Positions 24,367 through 33,225 of a stretch of 64,000 bases of DNA are shown here, in pieces (the stretch's first letter is position 1; each line of letters opens with the position of its first letter). The notes beneath the pieces were generated by a model. That model ran no database searches and had not been told where the DNA came from. It saw only the letters and a program-made list of their open reading frames with translations. The translations under genes and the position numbers were made by a program. Source of the stretch: Syntrophothermus lipocalidus DSM 12680 (GTDB lineage Bacteria > Bacillota > Syntrophomonadia > Syntrophomonadales > Syntrophothermaceae); the NCBI RefSeq assembly GCF_000092405.1, contig NC_014220.1, positions 2,046,001-2,110,000 on the forward strand. The letters run 5' to 3'.

Positions 24367-24410
24367 TAAAAAAGCAGAACACCCGAAGCACTAGACCCCG
24401 AGTGTTCTGC
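24367..24410 (-). terminator. Terminator after CARDB-type secreted gene
   Basis: GCAGAACAC and GTGTTCTGC arms (24374-24382, 24402-24410), followed on the minus strand by TTTTTTA. Confidence 0.85.
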
Positions 24411-24456
24411 CGAAAGGGGATGATTACCATTAACACCAAGCTCTAGGTATATTATA

Positions 24457-25821
24457 TCACATTCCGCCCAACTCGCCATGTATGTCGGGCTCTCTAGGAA
24501 CATCAGTTATAGGAGCTTGTTTCTTTATTACCTGTATTTGGCAGGAAGCTTTGTTGTCTGCTGGATTTGCGTCCTGTCCTTGTGTCGGCCAGACTTCTGC
24601 TGTTATCGTGTAGGTTCCCGGAACTGCTCTGTCAAAGGTGTAGTAGTTCCCATACGCCTGTCCGGGTATCGAAGTGAAGTTTAGTGTTTTGGTTCCTCCG
24701 GGTCCCGTGATGGTCAGCCTCGCCGGGACGGGCTCCCCCGAGTCCTTGCGGGTTACCTGCACGTTGGCCGTTATCTTGCCGTGTGAAGAGTTCCAGGCTA
24801 TTGGGACGGGGTTGCGCACCGGCGTAATCGTAACCTTCAGGTCTACCTGCGCCGGTTTTATCGTCACGACCTTGGTGTTGTTGTCGAGGGTGGCTTCGTT
24901 CGGAGGCGTGTTGCCGTCGATGTTGGCCCTCAAGACCAGCTTCTTTTCGGTAGTCGGTACGGTTACCGGAATCGTATAGTGCGGGTCGTCTCCCGGGTTG
25001 AGATTGATGTTAGTCCTGCTGAAGATCTTCTTGGACCAGTCGTCCGACTGCCAACGAGCTCCGAAGTCGGTGACAGTCGGTATGTTTCCTTCGTTCTTGA
25101 CGGCCACGATGATGTTTACTGTAGATCCCGGAGCTCCAGTGTAGACGTCTTTATCGGAACGGACCGAGATATCGGGCATCTGCACGGCCTGTATTCTCTT
25201 ACCCGCTGTCAGGTCAAGATTCTGCCACCTCGTCACCATGTCGGCCCGGTGTTGGGGCATGATGGTCTGCCTCAGCACGTCCTCGGGACTGGTCAGCACG
25301 GCCAGCACTTTGTCAGTCTTTACGTCATATATCTCGATATGCGCCCCGGTCTTGACCGTGCCTACAGCTTCGGGGTTGTCCAGGGCCTTCTTGACCGTTT
25401 CTCGGTACTGCTCTGGAGCTGCGTTGATTATGGCGTCTCTGGAGATGGTTACTTGAGAGTAATAGGTCTGGCCGTATTTGAAGCCGGGGCTGGACTTCAG
25501 GGCCTGGTTGTATGTTAGCAACTGGTCTTTGACCGGGATTATTACCTCGCCGGGGATCCCGGGAAACTGGATGGTGACAGCTGTGGTCCGGTAGCGAATG
25601 CCGGCAGTGGAGTAGGTGGATGCGATGTCGTAGCTGATGCTCCTAACAACTCCAGTTTTCATATCGCGATCTACATACAAGTCCTCGGTTTGAGACTGTA
25701 CTACGGTTTCCAGCATAACCCCGTTCTGGCCAACCACAACGGCTCGGACAGGCATAACAAAGACCGCCAGAAGCATCGCGGCGGCCAGCAGGCAGTTTAA
25801 GCTTTTTTTGACTAGGCGCAA
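24457..25821 (-). CDS. Secreted protein with CARDB-like repeats
   Basis: A 454-aa exported protein. The signal peptide ends about residue 27 (CLLAAAMLLAVFVMPVRA). There is an N-terminal domain of about 190 residues of unknown type. Next come a CARDB-like beta domain (PGSTVNIIVAVKNEGNIPTV, about 225-320) and a second beta domain with ITGPGGTKTLNF (about 330-440). No sortase signal is visible. The start is a TTG at 25821, 4 bp after the upstream gene. CARDB domains are adhesion-type modules, so this is probably an extracellular scaffold or adhesin that helps cell contact. Confidence 0.75.
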   Translation of the reverse strand: MRLVKKSLNCLLAAAMLLAVFVMPVRAVVVGQNGVMLETVVQSQTEDLYVDRDMKTGVVRSISYDIASTYSTAGIRYRTTAVTIQFPGIPGEVIIPVKDQLLTYNQALKSSPGFKYGQTYYSQVTISRDAIINAAPEQYRETVKKALDNPEAVGTVKTGAHIEIYDVKTDKVLAVLTSPEDVLRQTIMPQHRADMVTRWQNLDLTAGKRIQAVQMPDISVRSDKDVYTGAPGSTVNIIVAVKNEGNIPTVTDFGARWQSDDWSKKIFSRTNINLNPGDDPHYTIPVTVPTTEKKLVLRANIDGNTPPNEATLDNNTKVVTIKPAQVDLKVTITPVRNPVPIAWNSSHGKITANVQVTRKDSGEPVPARLTITGPGGTKTLNFTSIPGQAYGNYYTFDRAVPGTYTITAEVWPTQGQDANPADNKASCQIQVIKKQAPITDVPREPDIHGELGGM

Positions 25822-25824
25822 CAG

Positions 25825-26322
25825 CTACACCCCCTTGGTCAGTATTGCCGTCCTCGTTTTGCCATCCCATTCCACTTTCCAGCCGAAGGCTTCGGCCACG
25901 GGACGGATGGGGAGCACGGTCCGGTTCGTTTCTTTGACTACCAGGGGAATATCGATACTTTTCCTGTAGACTTTACTTTGGTCCCCTTGAGGCACCACGT
26001 ACATACTCGTGCTGCCGGGGTAAAGGTTAACATAAGTCCCGTCCTTATCCTCCCAACTTATTATCGCCCTGCAAGGGCCTTTTTGAGGGACATACTCAAC
26101 CTTGTACCCCAACGCCTCTCCTATCTCCCGGAAGGGCAGGTACGTCCGCCCGTACAGGGTAAACGGCTTCTGGTCTTGGCAGGTGAATTCCTTGCCGTTA
26201 ATCAGGATCTTTACGGGAGCCTGTCCCGCATAATCCTCCTCAGAGATCACCCAGGCGAACGCCGGGCCGGAGAAGGCCAGCAGCACTAAAACAGCAACCA
26301 GAATCGACATGAGCTTTCGCAT
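25825..26322 (-). CDS. Secreted copper-amine-oxidase-N/stalk-domain protein
   Basis: A 165-aa exported protein. The signal peptide (KLMSILVAVLVLLAFSGPAFA) is followed by a domain of the copper amine oxidase N-terminal/stalk type, with the paired motifs GRTYLPFREIGEALGYKVEY and TVLPIRPVAEAFGWKVEWDG. These repeats are common in Firmicute surface proteins and form a beta-helix-like stalk. The ATG at 26322 has AAAGGAGTG. It is in a run of four secreted genes and probably works with the CARDB-like protein. Confidence 0.8.
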   Translation of the reverse strand: MRKLMSILVAVLVLLAFSGPAFAWVISEEDYAGQAPVKILINGKEFTCQDQKPFTLYGRTYLPFREIGEALGYKVEYVPQKGPCRAIISWEDKDGTYVNLYPGSTSMYVVPQGDQSKVYRKSIDIPLVVKETNRTVLPIRPVAEAFGWKVEWDGKTRTAILTKGV

Positions 26323-26383
26323 AAAAACACTCCTTTCTGAAGTTTGGTTTGGCCCACCGATCAAATGACCGGTGGGCAGCAAA

Positions 26384-26935
26384 CTAGTAAATACCATTGG
26401 ACCAATTAACAGATTTGGGCATTTCGTAAACAGTCAACGGGTATAGGTATGAATGGTTAATCGCTTTAAGGTCTTTCAACGGCACTAGAGCAGCCTCAAG
26501 CATGATTACTGCGTCAGGGTCGTCCTTGTGCGCCATTTTAACCTGTATCTTTCGTGCAAAATCACACTCCCAAGACGGCGTTTCCGTCTTTACCACAGCC
26601 CATCCAAACCGTTCGTTCGAACGAGGCAGGGGTATCATGATATAGGCTTTGTTATCGTCGGTAGCGACAATAGGAGCAGCCAGGAAATTAAGGCCCTCCT
26701 CGCCTACCACATTGGTCCAAAAACCCACCAGCGCCGTGCCCGCTAAAGTATATCCCGAAGGTAATTCTTTAACAGGCGTGTACTCTAATACTCCCCACTT
26801 ATACCCGAACGCTTGGGCTAAACCTTGTTCTAGGGTAGGTTGCAGTGCAGTAACCGCTTGAGCCGGGCCCGCGACAACCCCGCACAGCAACAAGCACACC
26901 GCGAAAATCGACAGTACTTTCACAAGTTTCTGCAT
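26384..26935 (-). CDS. Secreted hypothetical protein
   Basis: A 183-aa exported protein with signal peptide VLSIFAVCLLLCGVVAGPAQA. The mature part has no family that I recognise. It is a single globular domain with mixed strands. The ATG at 26935 follows AAGGAGG at 11 bases. It is second in the secreted cluster, after the metalloprotease. Possibly a protease substrate, inhibitor or surface partner; nothing in the sequence decides. Confidence 0.6.
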   Translation of the reverse strand: MQKLVKVLSIFAVCLLLCGVVAGPAQAVTALQPTLEQGLAQAFGYKWGVLEYTPVKELPSGYTLAGTALVGFWTNVVGEEGLNFLAAPIVATDDNKAYIMIPLPRSNERFGWAVVKTETPSWECDFARKIQVKMAHKDDPDAVIMLEAALVPLKDLKAINHSYLYPLTVYEMPKSVNWSNGIY

Positions 26936-27089
26936 TACTGATTTAACCTCCTTCGTTTTTGATTTTTTTAATATATCTGACGCTGCTCGCAAAACTTCAT
27001 TCCCACCCCCTTTAAAAATAAAGCTCCTATCAATCGATAGGGCTTTGCCAAGGTTTCTCATAATTGGTTTTATCTTCTTAGTTTTCGGT

Positions 27090-27815
27090 TTAAGAATTAC
27101 TCCCTACCGAGAACAGGGAATCAAAGTACTCAAACCGCGCAGCGTACTTCGCCCTCACCTCCTCCCACGTTGACGGCAGCGCCTCCACGATTCCGGCCCG
27201 GTCCGCCGCGTACAGCGCAAAGGCGTCGGCGAATTCCTCCTTCATGACCCTGGAAAAGAAAACCTGCACGTCCCCTCCGCCGGCGTCGGGAGCAAAGCCC
27301 GACAGGTAGGACACCGCCGCCGCCACATAGCCGGGCTCCGTACTGAGCGCAGGCTTGTCCCGCACCAGGGCCAGGAGAAACTCTCTGGACGTGGCCCTTC
27401 CGTACCGGTGGTCCAGCATATGCCCCAGCTCGTGGAGGAAAGTCTGCACCCCCGCGCCGGGATACAACACCACCGTGTCCGCCCCCGAGCACACTCCCAG
27501 CACCTGGAGCCGTACGCTGGCTGAAACGCTGCTGTCCACCACCAGCGACCCGTCGTCCCGGGCCAGATATACGGACACGGGCCCCTCCAGCTTGTCCCGG
27601 ATATCTTCCGGCAGGCGGCTCCAGGCCGAAACCACCTGCGGCACCGAGACCGTCGCCCTTGCTCCCGGAACGAAGTACACCTTCAGACCGTCCTGCGCCG
27701 CAGCGAGCACCGCACCCTGCGTTGCCTCCTTTACGTCCACCCACGCCCATGCCGCGCCCGGCAGGAGCATCAGCAACGCCAACGTGGTCAGCAGAACAAT
27801 ACCGAAGCGTCTCAA
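27090..27815 (-). CDS. Secreted ATLF-like zinc metalloprotease, second copy
   Basis: A 241-aa exported protein. A hydrophobic signal (FGIVLLTTLALLMLLPGAAWA) is followed by a domain with HELGH (128-132) and EEFADAF (193-199), the same motif distance as the first protease at 15571-16335. The TTG at 27815 is chosen because GGGAGG lies 7 bases upstream; the longer frame has no site. Two divergent paralogues in one element suggest different substrates or stages. It leads the secreted gene cluster and may clear or modify surface proteins for contact. Confidence 0.8.
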   Translation of the reverse strand: MRRFGIVLLTTLALLMLLPGAAWAWVDVKEATQGAVLAAAQDGLKVYFVPGARATVSVPQVVSAWSRLPEDIRDKLEGPVSVYLARDDGSLVVDSSVSASVRLQVLGVCSGADTVVLYPGAGVQTFLHELGHMLDHRYGRATSREFLLALVRDKPALSTEPGYVAAAVSYLSGFAPDAGGGDVQVFFSRVMKEEFADAFALYAADRAGIVEALPSTWEEVRAKYAARFEYFDSLFSVGSNS

Positions 27816-27906
27816 ATCTCCACCTCCCTGCAATCGTCTCTTTACCACTCACTTTGGGCCCGTCCAGCCCAAGGCCCAAGGCCGGAGCAAAGGGCGTCGG
27901 AGTTCC

Positions 27907-28209
27907 CTACCCCTGCTTCGCCGTCTCGCCGCCCACGGCTTCCTTGAGCCCCTTGCCCGGTGCGAACACCGGGACGACGGTCTCCGGTATCTCGTAGGCC
28001 CTGCCTCCAATCTGCCCTTTCCTGGCCGCCCTTCTTCTCGTCCTGAACGTGCCGAAGCCGACCAGCCGGACTTCGTACCCGTCCGTCAGCGCGTCTTTCA
28101 CGACCTGCTCAAAAGCCCGGAGCACCGCCCTTACGTCCTTCTGGAGCAGTCCGGTCTTGTCTGCAATTCTTTTTACCAGTTCGTCGCCGCCTATCGCCTT
28201 TCTGTTCAC
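27907..28209 (-). CDS. HU-type DNA-binding protein
   Basis: A 100-aa HU/IHF-family protein: NRKAIGGDELVKRIADKTGL start, RLVGFGTFRTRRRAARKGQI arm, and PETVVPVFAPGKGLKEAV end. The GTG at 28209 has AGGAGG at 9 bases and matches the family's usual start; the ATG six bases earlier is too close. An element copy probably helps origin opening or integrase complex assembly. The spacer at 28210-28348 shows nothing clear. Confidence 0.9.
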   Translation of the reverse strand: MNRKAIGGDELVKRIADKTGLLQKDVRAVLRAFEQVVKDALTDGYEVRLVGFGTFRTRRRAARKGQIGGRAYEIPETVVPVFAPGKGLKEAVGGETAKQG

Positions 28210-28348
28210 TACCATCTACCTCCTGAGTTAAATTTTGCCTACCAACAATTTCATGAAAGCATTTCATAAAAGCGTTGAGATTGCTCAGACCCTCTCTTGT
28301 GAGACTCCACCACCTCCTCTCGCCGCTCTTTAAAAATAAAAGCCCCTG

Positions 28349-28537
28349 TCATCGGAGCTCCTCTTTTTCTGCTTCCACCAGTTTTGCCACGGCCAGCCTT
28401 ATGAACGCCGAAGCCGAAAGGCCTCGCTTCTTAGCCTCGCTAGCCACAAAGTCCCGGAAAGACCTTGACACAAATATCGTTGCGTGCTGACCAGCACGGC
28501 AACGAGCTCGTGACGGTTCTTTTGGCGGAAAAGGCAC
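28349..28537 (-). CDS. Small RHH-like protein
   Basis: A 62-aa protein: HATIFVSRSFRDFVASEAKK then GLSASAFIRLAVAKLVEAEK gives the ribbon-helix-helix pattern. The GTG at 28537 follows AGGAGG at 8 bases. It overlaps no neighbour significantly but is coupled to the zinc-ribbon gene upstream. A likely regulator in the replication module. Confidence 0.65.
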   Translation of the reverse strand: MPFPPKEPSRARCRAGQHATIFVSRSFRDFVASEAKKRGLSASAFIRLAVAKLVEAEKEELR

Positions 28538-28539
28538 TT

Positions 28540-28995
28540 TTAACACCTCCTACTTTCCAACTGTTTCCAGCAAACAGCGCACCACGCTGCCTCTGCCAAC
28601 TCTTCCCATTCCCCAAGTACCACCACCTGTCCACATCCCGCACACCGCGTCAAGGGTTTAATTTTCTGTCCCTGTCCTAAAGCAGACTTGGGGCCGGGAG
28701 TAGCCAGGGCAGAAAGCGCGGCCTGGAGCTCCGCCACGTGAGACATCATCGCTTCGCGCCAGGCCGGGTATTCATCCCCTAGGGCTTGCCGGGCCTCGAT
28801 CCGCCAGCCGCCGGCGCCGTAAACCAACTCGGCGCCGCAGGCGCGCGCGAATTCCAGCAGGGCCCGGAGTTCGCCAGCGGTAGCACGAAGAAGCGCGTCC
28901 CACACATCAGAAGGCCCCCGCTCTTCAGGGGCCTTCTTAGGGGTTGCCATCCCCGCCGCCAAAACTGTTACCCTTTCCCACCTCTTTTTTCCCAA
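28540..28995 (-). CDS. Zinc-ribbon hypothetical protein
   Basis: A 151-aa protein with a helical N-terminal part (residues 30-100) and a C-terminal CAGCGQVVV...CAVCW zinc ribbon (two CxxC pairs at about 119-143). The TTG at 28995 is supported by GGAGGTGATG, and it starts 6 bp from the primase-helicase stop. By position it could be a replication accessory, perhaps a loader, but there is no family match. Confidence 0.6.
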   Translation of the reverse strand: MGKKRWERVTVLAAGMATPKKAPEERGPSDVWDALLRATAGELRALLEFARACGAELVYGAGGWRIEARQALGDEYPAWREAMMSHVAELQAALSALATPGPKSALGQGQKIKPLTRCAGCGQVVVLGEWEELAEAAWCAVCWKQLESRRC

Positions 28996-29001
28996 GGCAC
29001 A

Positions 29002-31404
29002 TCACCTCCCGCCCCGCTTCTTGCTGCCGCCCGTCGCCCCCAAAGACCCCAAAGACACAACGACATCACCAACATCACCGCTCCCCTCACAAAAACCACA
29101 ACTGCCCGGCACATCCGGCAGGTCTGTTATCCGGCCGCTGGCACCGTCCAACATCAAGGGCACAGTTTTACCTACGTTACCGTGCCAGCGCGATTTAAGG
29201 ATAGATACCTCCAGAAGTGTCTTACCCCAGCTAGCCGCCATCGCCATCGCCGCCTCCGCCTCCGGAATGTCTTTGTCGCGCGGTGTCCAGTACCAGCCAC
29301 TCGGCGGGGCCGCCGGAACCGCGCCAGAAGAAAAGACTTCCGCGCCCCGGGCCATGCTTGCGTTCCAAAGACCGATAACGCTCGTTGCGTACTGCTCAAT
29401 TCCGCCGCTTTCACGCAGATCCGTCAACGACGGTCTTTCCGCGTACCGGTGGTTACTGCGGCTAAGCTGTGCGGCAGTAACCACTGCTGCATTAAAATCA
29501 CGAGCAATTTCATGTAATGTTTTGGCAACCGCAGTAACTTCTTGCTCTCGGGTTGCATAGCGACCCTCTCGCGCCGGAGGAGGAAGCATCTGTAAATAAT
29601 CTATAAAAACTGCTGCCACCTCCCGTTCATGCGCCAAGCCCCGTACAAAAGAACAGAGTTCGTCTGTGCTTTCCGACCTATCCAAGATGTACACCCGTTC
29701 CCCAAAAAGCGTCGCCAACTCCTTTTGCATAGCCTCTAACTCATCCATCTCTTCCCCGTCACTACGCAATAGACGCAACACGTCGCCAACCGACATCCCA
29801 ACTAAAACCCCCAATAACCGGGCAACCAAAAGAGGGCCTGCGATCTCGCCCGACCAATATACCACAGTTCCATCGCTGTTCCGAAGCGCGTGTAAAAAAA
29901 CGTTCAGAAGAAACGTTGTTTTCCCCACGCTCGTGGCCGCCCCCACCACAGTCATTCCGCCGCGATCAATTCGCATAAGCCGATTGAGGCCGTACCAGGG
30001 TGTGTCCAGCCCATCCTTGGTCTCGGCCGCGGCACGCAACAAAAATTCAGGGTCAGCTGGAATCGGCAACAGAACAGGTCGCGTCTCTTCTACCTTCCGC
30101 ACCATCTCCCGCGCCTTTTCGATTTTCCCCTCCACCACAGCGCGTTGGGCCGCCAGAAGCGCATCCTGCCAGCGTTTCTTCTCTTCTTCCTCTGCCCGTT
30201 TCCGAGCTAACCGCTGCACCTCTTCGCCCAGGGCCTCCACCGTCAGCCTATAAACCGCCGCCATCTCCCGTACGGCGTCCTCCGCCGCCGCTGGACTCCG
30301 GCGCGCTAACACCTCGCAAAAATCCAATGCCTTCTCAAGCGATTCATCTCGCTCTTGGTCTGTCGCGCCCGGGCCCGGAGCCAGCCGCCGGATCAGCCAT
30401 TTATGGCCTGCTGTGGCATTTTCTATTGCCTCCCGAATCGGGCTCGCACCCGCCGTACGGAAAAGCTCGTCCGGATCCTTTGCGCCGCCAACCCACTCTG
30501 CCACATACGTTTTCACACCGCTCCTGACCAGGGCCCGGACCAGCCGCTCGGTCCCGGCACGACCGGCATCGTCCGCATCAAGCGCCAGCACCACGCGCTG
30601 GTACTGGCGCAACACCTCTATCTGCCCACCACTTGCTTGAGCCCCGCCCAGGGCAACCACACCCTGGACACCAGCCGCTTCAAGGACTATAGCGTCCATA
30701 AGGCCCTCAACTACCACAGGCACGGCATCGCGCCGCAGAACGTGTTGGCCAAGCAAGGCTCGCCCCATACCAGGCGGGTACATATATCTCGGCTCCCCGC
30801 CGTCCAGCCGCCGGCCCGCTACCGCAACCAGGCGGCCGCCCCGGGAGCGGAACGGGACGAGAAGCCGGTATTCGGGCCCGCCCGGGAGCTTTAGGCCGGC
30901 AGGGACACCCGCTTCGCTCACAGGTCTTGCGCCAACATCCATCCGCTGGATCAGGTCATCGCTGTACCCGCGCGAACGAAGGTAGTCCAACACGTCCGCG
31001 CCTTCCGGCTCCCACACCGCGCGTCGCCGGGTTTCCCACCAGTCCTCTCTCTCCCGCCCATCATCCTTTACTTCTCCTGCCTCGCCCTCCACCTCGCCCG
31101 AATGGGAGCGAGGGGGCGGGGCCACGCCTGCCATCTTCGCCAGCTCCTCCACCACCTGCCAGCCCCGAAGGCCGCGGGATTCCAGCACGTCCCACCAGCT
31201 TTGTTTAAACCCGCAGGCGAAACAAAAACCATAGGGCCGACCAGCCGGCATATAAAAACTAGGGTGCTTGTCCTCGTGTGTTTCACACGGGCATCGCGCA
31301 ATATAGCCTGAGCCAGACCTCTTGAAACCGGGTAAACCCCCGAAAAATAAGGCATGATCTAGAAGCGAATATACGCCATCTAACCAACTGGTAAGATTAT
31401 CCAA
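29002..31404 (-). CDS. Primase-helicase fusion (CHC2-TOPRIM-DnaB)
   Basis: About 800 aa combining a CHC2 zinc finger (CPCETHEDKHPSF, CFACG) at the N-terminus, a TOPRIM domain (VVVEGLMDAIVLE, then LALDADDAG, about 230-290), a helical linker, and a DnaB-type RecA core with Walker A GAATSVGKTT and Walker B FIDYLQM. It resembles phage T7 gp4 in combining priming and unwinding. AGGAGG overlaps the earliest frame, so the TTG at 31404 is preferred over the GTG at 31416. With the Rep-like protein and iterons it forms an autonomous replication module. Confidence 0.9.
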   Translation of the reverse strand: MDNLTSWLDGVYSLLDHALFFGGLPGFKRSGSGYIARCPCETHEDKHPSFYMPAGRPYGFCFACGFKQSWWDVLESRGLRGWQVVEELAKMAGVAPPPRSHSGEVEGEAGEVKDDGREREDWWETRRRAVWEPEGADVLDYLRSRGYSDDLIQRMDVGARPVSEAGVPAGLKLPGGPEYRLLVPFRSRGGRLVAVAGRRLDGGEPRYMYPPGMGRALLGQHVLRRDAVPVVVEGLMDAIVLEAAGVQGVVALGGAQASGGQIEVLRQYQRVVLALDADDAGRAGTERLVRALVRSGVKTYVAEWVGGAKDPDELFRTAGASPIREAIENATAGHKWLIRRLAPGPGATDQERDESLEKALDFCEVLARRSPAAAEDAVREMAAVYRLTVEALGEEVQRLARKRAEEEEKKRWQDALLAAQRAVVEGKIEKAREMVRKVEETRPVLLPIPADPEFLLRAAAETKDGLDTPWYGLNRLMRIDRGGMTVVGAATSVGKTTFLLNVFLHALRNSDGTVVYWSGEIAGPLLVARLLGVLVGMSVGDVLRLLRSDGEEMDELEAMQKELATLFGERVYILDRSESTDELCSFVRGLAHEREVAAVFIDYLQMLPPPAREGRYATREQEVTAVAKTLHEIARDFNAAVVTAAQLSRSNHRYAERPSLTDLRESGGIEQYATSVIGLWNASMARGAEVFSSGAVPAAPPSGWYWTPRDKDIPEAEAAMAMAASWGKTLLEVSILKSRWHGNVGKTVPLMLDGASGRITDLPDVPGSCGFCEGSGDVGDVVVSLGSLGATGGSKKRGGR

Positions 31405-31440
31405 AACACTCAACACCTCCTTTTTGGGATTTTAAAAAAA

Positions 31441-31474
31441 GGGGGCAAGCCCCTTCTTAAAAAGGGCTTGCCCC
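31441..31474 (-). terminator. Hairpin upstream of primase-helicase
   Basis: GGGGCAAGCCC and GGGCTTGCCCC arms, followed on the minus strand by TTTTTTTAAAA. It separates the rep transcript from the primase-helicase gene. Confidence 0.8.
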
Positions 31475-31620
31475 TATTCTTATAATTCTTATTATTCTTA
31501 AAGAATTTTACCCCCCTGAACCCTCGGCCTATCAAGGCTCAGAAAATTTTTCCAGTGCATACTGGGTCGGAAAAATGTGCATACTGGGTCGGAAAAATGT
31601 GCATACTAGGTCGGAAAAAC
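31475..31620. other. Iteron-type replication origin
   Basis: An AT-rich block (31475-31510) is followed by three tandem 22-bp direct repeats at 31555-31576, 31577-31598 and 31599-31620, unit GTGCATACTGGGTCGGAAAA plus AT. The third has a single substitution and a changed last base. The 22-bp period equals two helical turns, the usual arrangement of Rep iterons. The last copy overlaps the rep stop codon. Confidence 0.85.
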
Positions 31621-32484
31621 AAGCCTTATGTCAAAGGTGTCTTTGTGACAAGTGTAGTTTATTATGTTTTTCTCTGTCATTGCGTCAAGTAGCCTCAATA
31701 ACGTTTGTTGCGTTCGTCTAGGCCGATTTGCGCTGATGTGTAAAATATCCACCAACGTGTCTTTTTTTAGTTTTGCGCTGCCTCCTCTTCCGGATAAATA
31801 ATACAGAAGGTTTTTGGCCGGTGCTATTTGCCGACGGTTCAGCTTTCTTGTCCGAACCAACAAGTCTACTGGCAACTCACTCAGAAGTGTCTGTCCCTCA
31901 GGTCCGCGTAGGTCTAAGAGCTTTGCAAATTCTTCGCTGAGCTGGATCTCTATTCGTTGTCGGCGTGGAGGAAGGATCCTTTCCGGTCCATCTAAGGTCC
32001 CCTCCGCATAAACACGAGTATAGCCGTCTAAAAAACCAAATATTTTTTCTCCCCAGGAGACCTTTCCACTTTTTTGGAAGCCCAGAACAACGTTTTGTCT
32101 TTTAATAGTATACAGACTTAGAAAATCTAGTGCGTTTAAGACTTGCGTTAAATTTTCACCTTTGTCGCTAAGTCTTAACATGCGACATATGTGGCTAAGC
32201 GAGGTGATTATCTTTCGGTTTTTTTGTTGTATGTATAATGTCGTTATAACAGCTAAAACATCTCGCACGAAATGTAACTTTTCTATTCCAGAGTGTTCAA
32301 GTACTTCGAGCGGAAGAACGAACACTCGTTTGTCTCCCCAGGTCCAGACAACCGCAGGCTGCACGGGTTGACCTGTGTGTGTATATTCACATTGTTTCTT
32401 TATACCTTGCTTCGGTGCACGAAAAATATGTGTATCCCTCGCAAAGTTTCGCTCCATTCTGAGATTTGTCGGTTCAGTTTTCAT
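31606..32484 (-). CDS. Rep-like replication initiator
   Basis: A 292-aa protein with two likely winged helices (about 55-140 and 205-285; VRDVLAVITTLYIQQKNRKI, then RQIAPAKNLLYYLSGRGG). This is the layout of RepA/plasmid initiators that bind iterons. The ATG at 32484 has GGAGG at 9 bases. The three iterons lie at its 3' end and the primase-helicase follows. The family was inferred from fold pattern and iterons rather than from a diagnostic motif. Confidence 0.72.
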   Translation of the reverse strand: MKTEPTNLRMERNFARDTHIFRAPKQGIKKQCEYTHTGQPVQPAVVWTWGDKRVFVLPLEVLEHSGIEKLHFVRDVLAVITTLYIQQKNRKIITSLSHICRMLRLSDKGENLTQVLNALDFLSLYTIKRQNVVLGFQKSGKVSWGEKIFGFLDGYTRVYAEGTLDGPERILPPRRQRIEIQLSEEFAKLLDLRGPEGQTLLSELPVDLLVRTRKLNRRQIAPAKNLLYYLSGRGGSAKLKKDTLVDILHISANRPRRTQQTLLRLLDAMTEKNIINYTCHKDTFDIRLVFPT

Positions 32485-32501
32485 TTTTGCCATCCTCCCA
32501 G

Positions 32502-33020
32502 TCAGGCTAACCTCGCCACAGCCATCCGCCTGTCGCTCCGTCCTCCCCTGCGGCCCTTCTTTCCGCCCCCGGTGCCCGGCAGGGCCACAACCGCCGCTGT
32601 GGTGGGGGAAGTAGTGAGGGAATACGAGTCGACCCCATGCGATATCCCTTGCCCATAAACGGTAAATTTTGACAGTACATACACGTCCTGGCGGTGTAAG
32701 AATATAACACGGTCATAAGCGTCAGGCACGCCTACTTCCTGTGTTTCTTGTGTCTTCCTAGGTCTCCCCGCCCCCGGCCGGGCCCCTCCGCGCTGGACAG
32801 GGGCGATTAACATCTTTTTCCTCCAGCGCCAAATTTGATCAGCTGAGCAGATCAGTTCGGTTTCTGCTTCCACCCGTCTCGCGAGTTCCTCGTCTGTCAG
32901 GAGCGCACGCCAGCAGCCGATCCCAGGGTCCCACGCGAACAGGTCCTCTCTGTATCCACTTCCTACTGTAAAAATGTGGTCTAAAATCGCGGAATTGATT
33001 TTTGCCTTGCTTTTGGGCAT
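32502..33020 (-). CDS. AT-hook hypothetical protein ahead of rep
   Basis: A 172-aa protein with a central GGARPGAGRPRK block (AT-hook-like, residues about 78-89) and an arginine/glycine-rich C-terminal tail. The N-terminal 70 residues (LTDEELARRVEAETEL, then SADQIWRWRKKML) look like an HTH. The ATG at 33020 has GGGGGTAAGG. It is the first gene after the promoter at 33097-33124 and probably controls or assists replication. No family is assigned. Confidence 0.6.
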   Translation of the reverse strand: MPKSKAKINSAILDHIFTVGSGYREDLFAWDPGIGCWRALLTDEELARRVEAETELICSADQIWRWRKKMLIAPVQRGGARPGAGRPRKTQETQEVGVPDAYDRVIFLHRQDVYVLSKFTVYGQGISHGVDSYSLTTSPTTAAVVALPGTGGGKKGRRGGRSDRRMAVARLA

Positions 33021-33096
33021 ACTTCGCCCTTACCCCCTTTTTATATGTCAGGTAGGTGGGTGTTCACGCTACAGTGATAGTGATATCTCTACTTCT

Positions 33097-33124
33097 ATTT
33101 TACATATATATGTTGCTATGTCAA
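33097..33124 (-). promoter_or_regulatory. Promoter of the rep operon with internal palindrome
   Basis: On the minus strand TTGACA (33119-33124) and TAAAAT (33097-33102) are 16 bases apart. The spacer holds the palindrome ACATATATATGT (33102-33113), a plausible operator for the divergent XRE repressor. Confidence 0.75.
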
Positions 33125-33183
33125 GTCTAGTGTAGTGTAGTCATTACATTTTTTTTGTTGTTTTCTCAATGTCGCTAAAGCAA

Positions 33184-33189
33184 TATAAT
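33184..33189 (+). promoter_or_regulatory. TATAAT -10 of the repressor gene
   Basis: A perfect TATAAT lies 36 bp before the repressor ATG, and AGGAGG follows at 33211-33216. No consensus -35 is visible at 17 bases, suggesting a weak or activator-dependent promoter. Confidence 0.5.
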
Positions 33190-33225
33190 ACTAATAACAA
33201 CAATCAAATTAGGAGGAGTTTATGT

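Noticed and set aside
27130-27879. A 249-aa glycine/arginine-rich frame overlapping the second metalloprotease
   Set aside because: It is a frame shadow of the protease gene, with biased Gly/Arg composition and no start signal.
31555-31620. The tandem 22-bp repeats as a CRISPR array
   Set aside because: The repeats abut without spacers, there are no cas genes, and their position at rep fits iterons.
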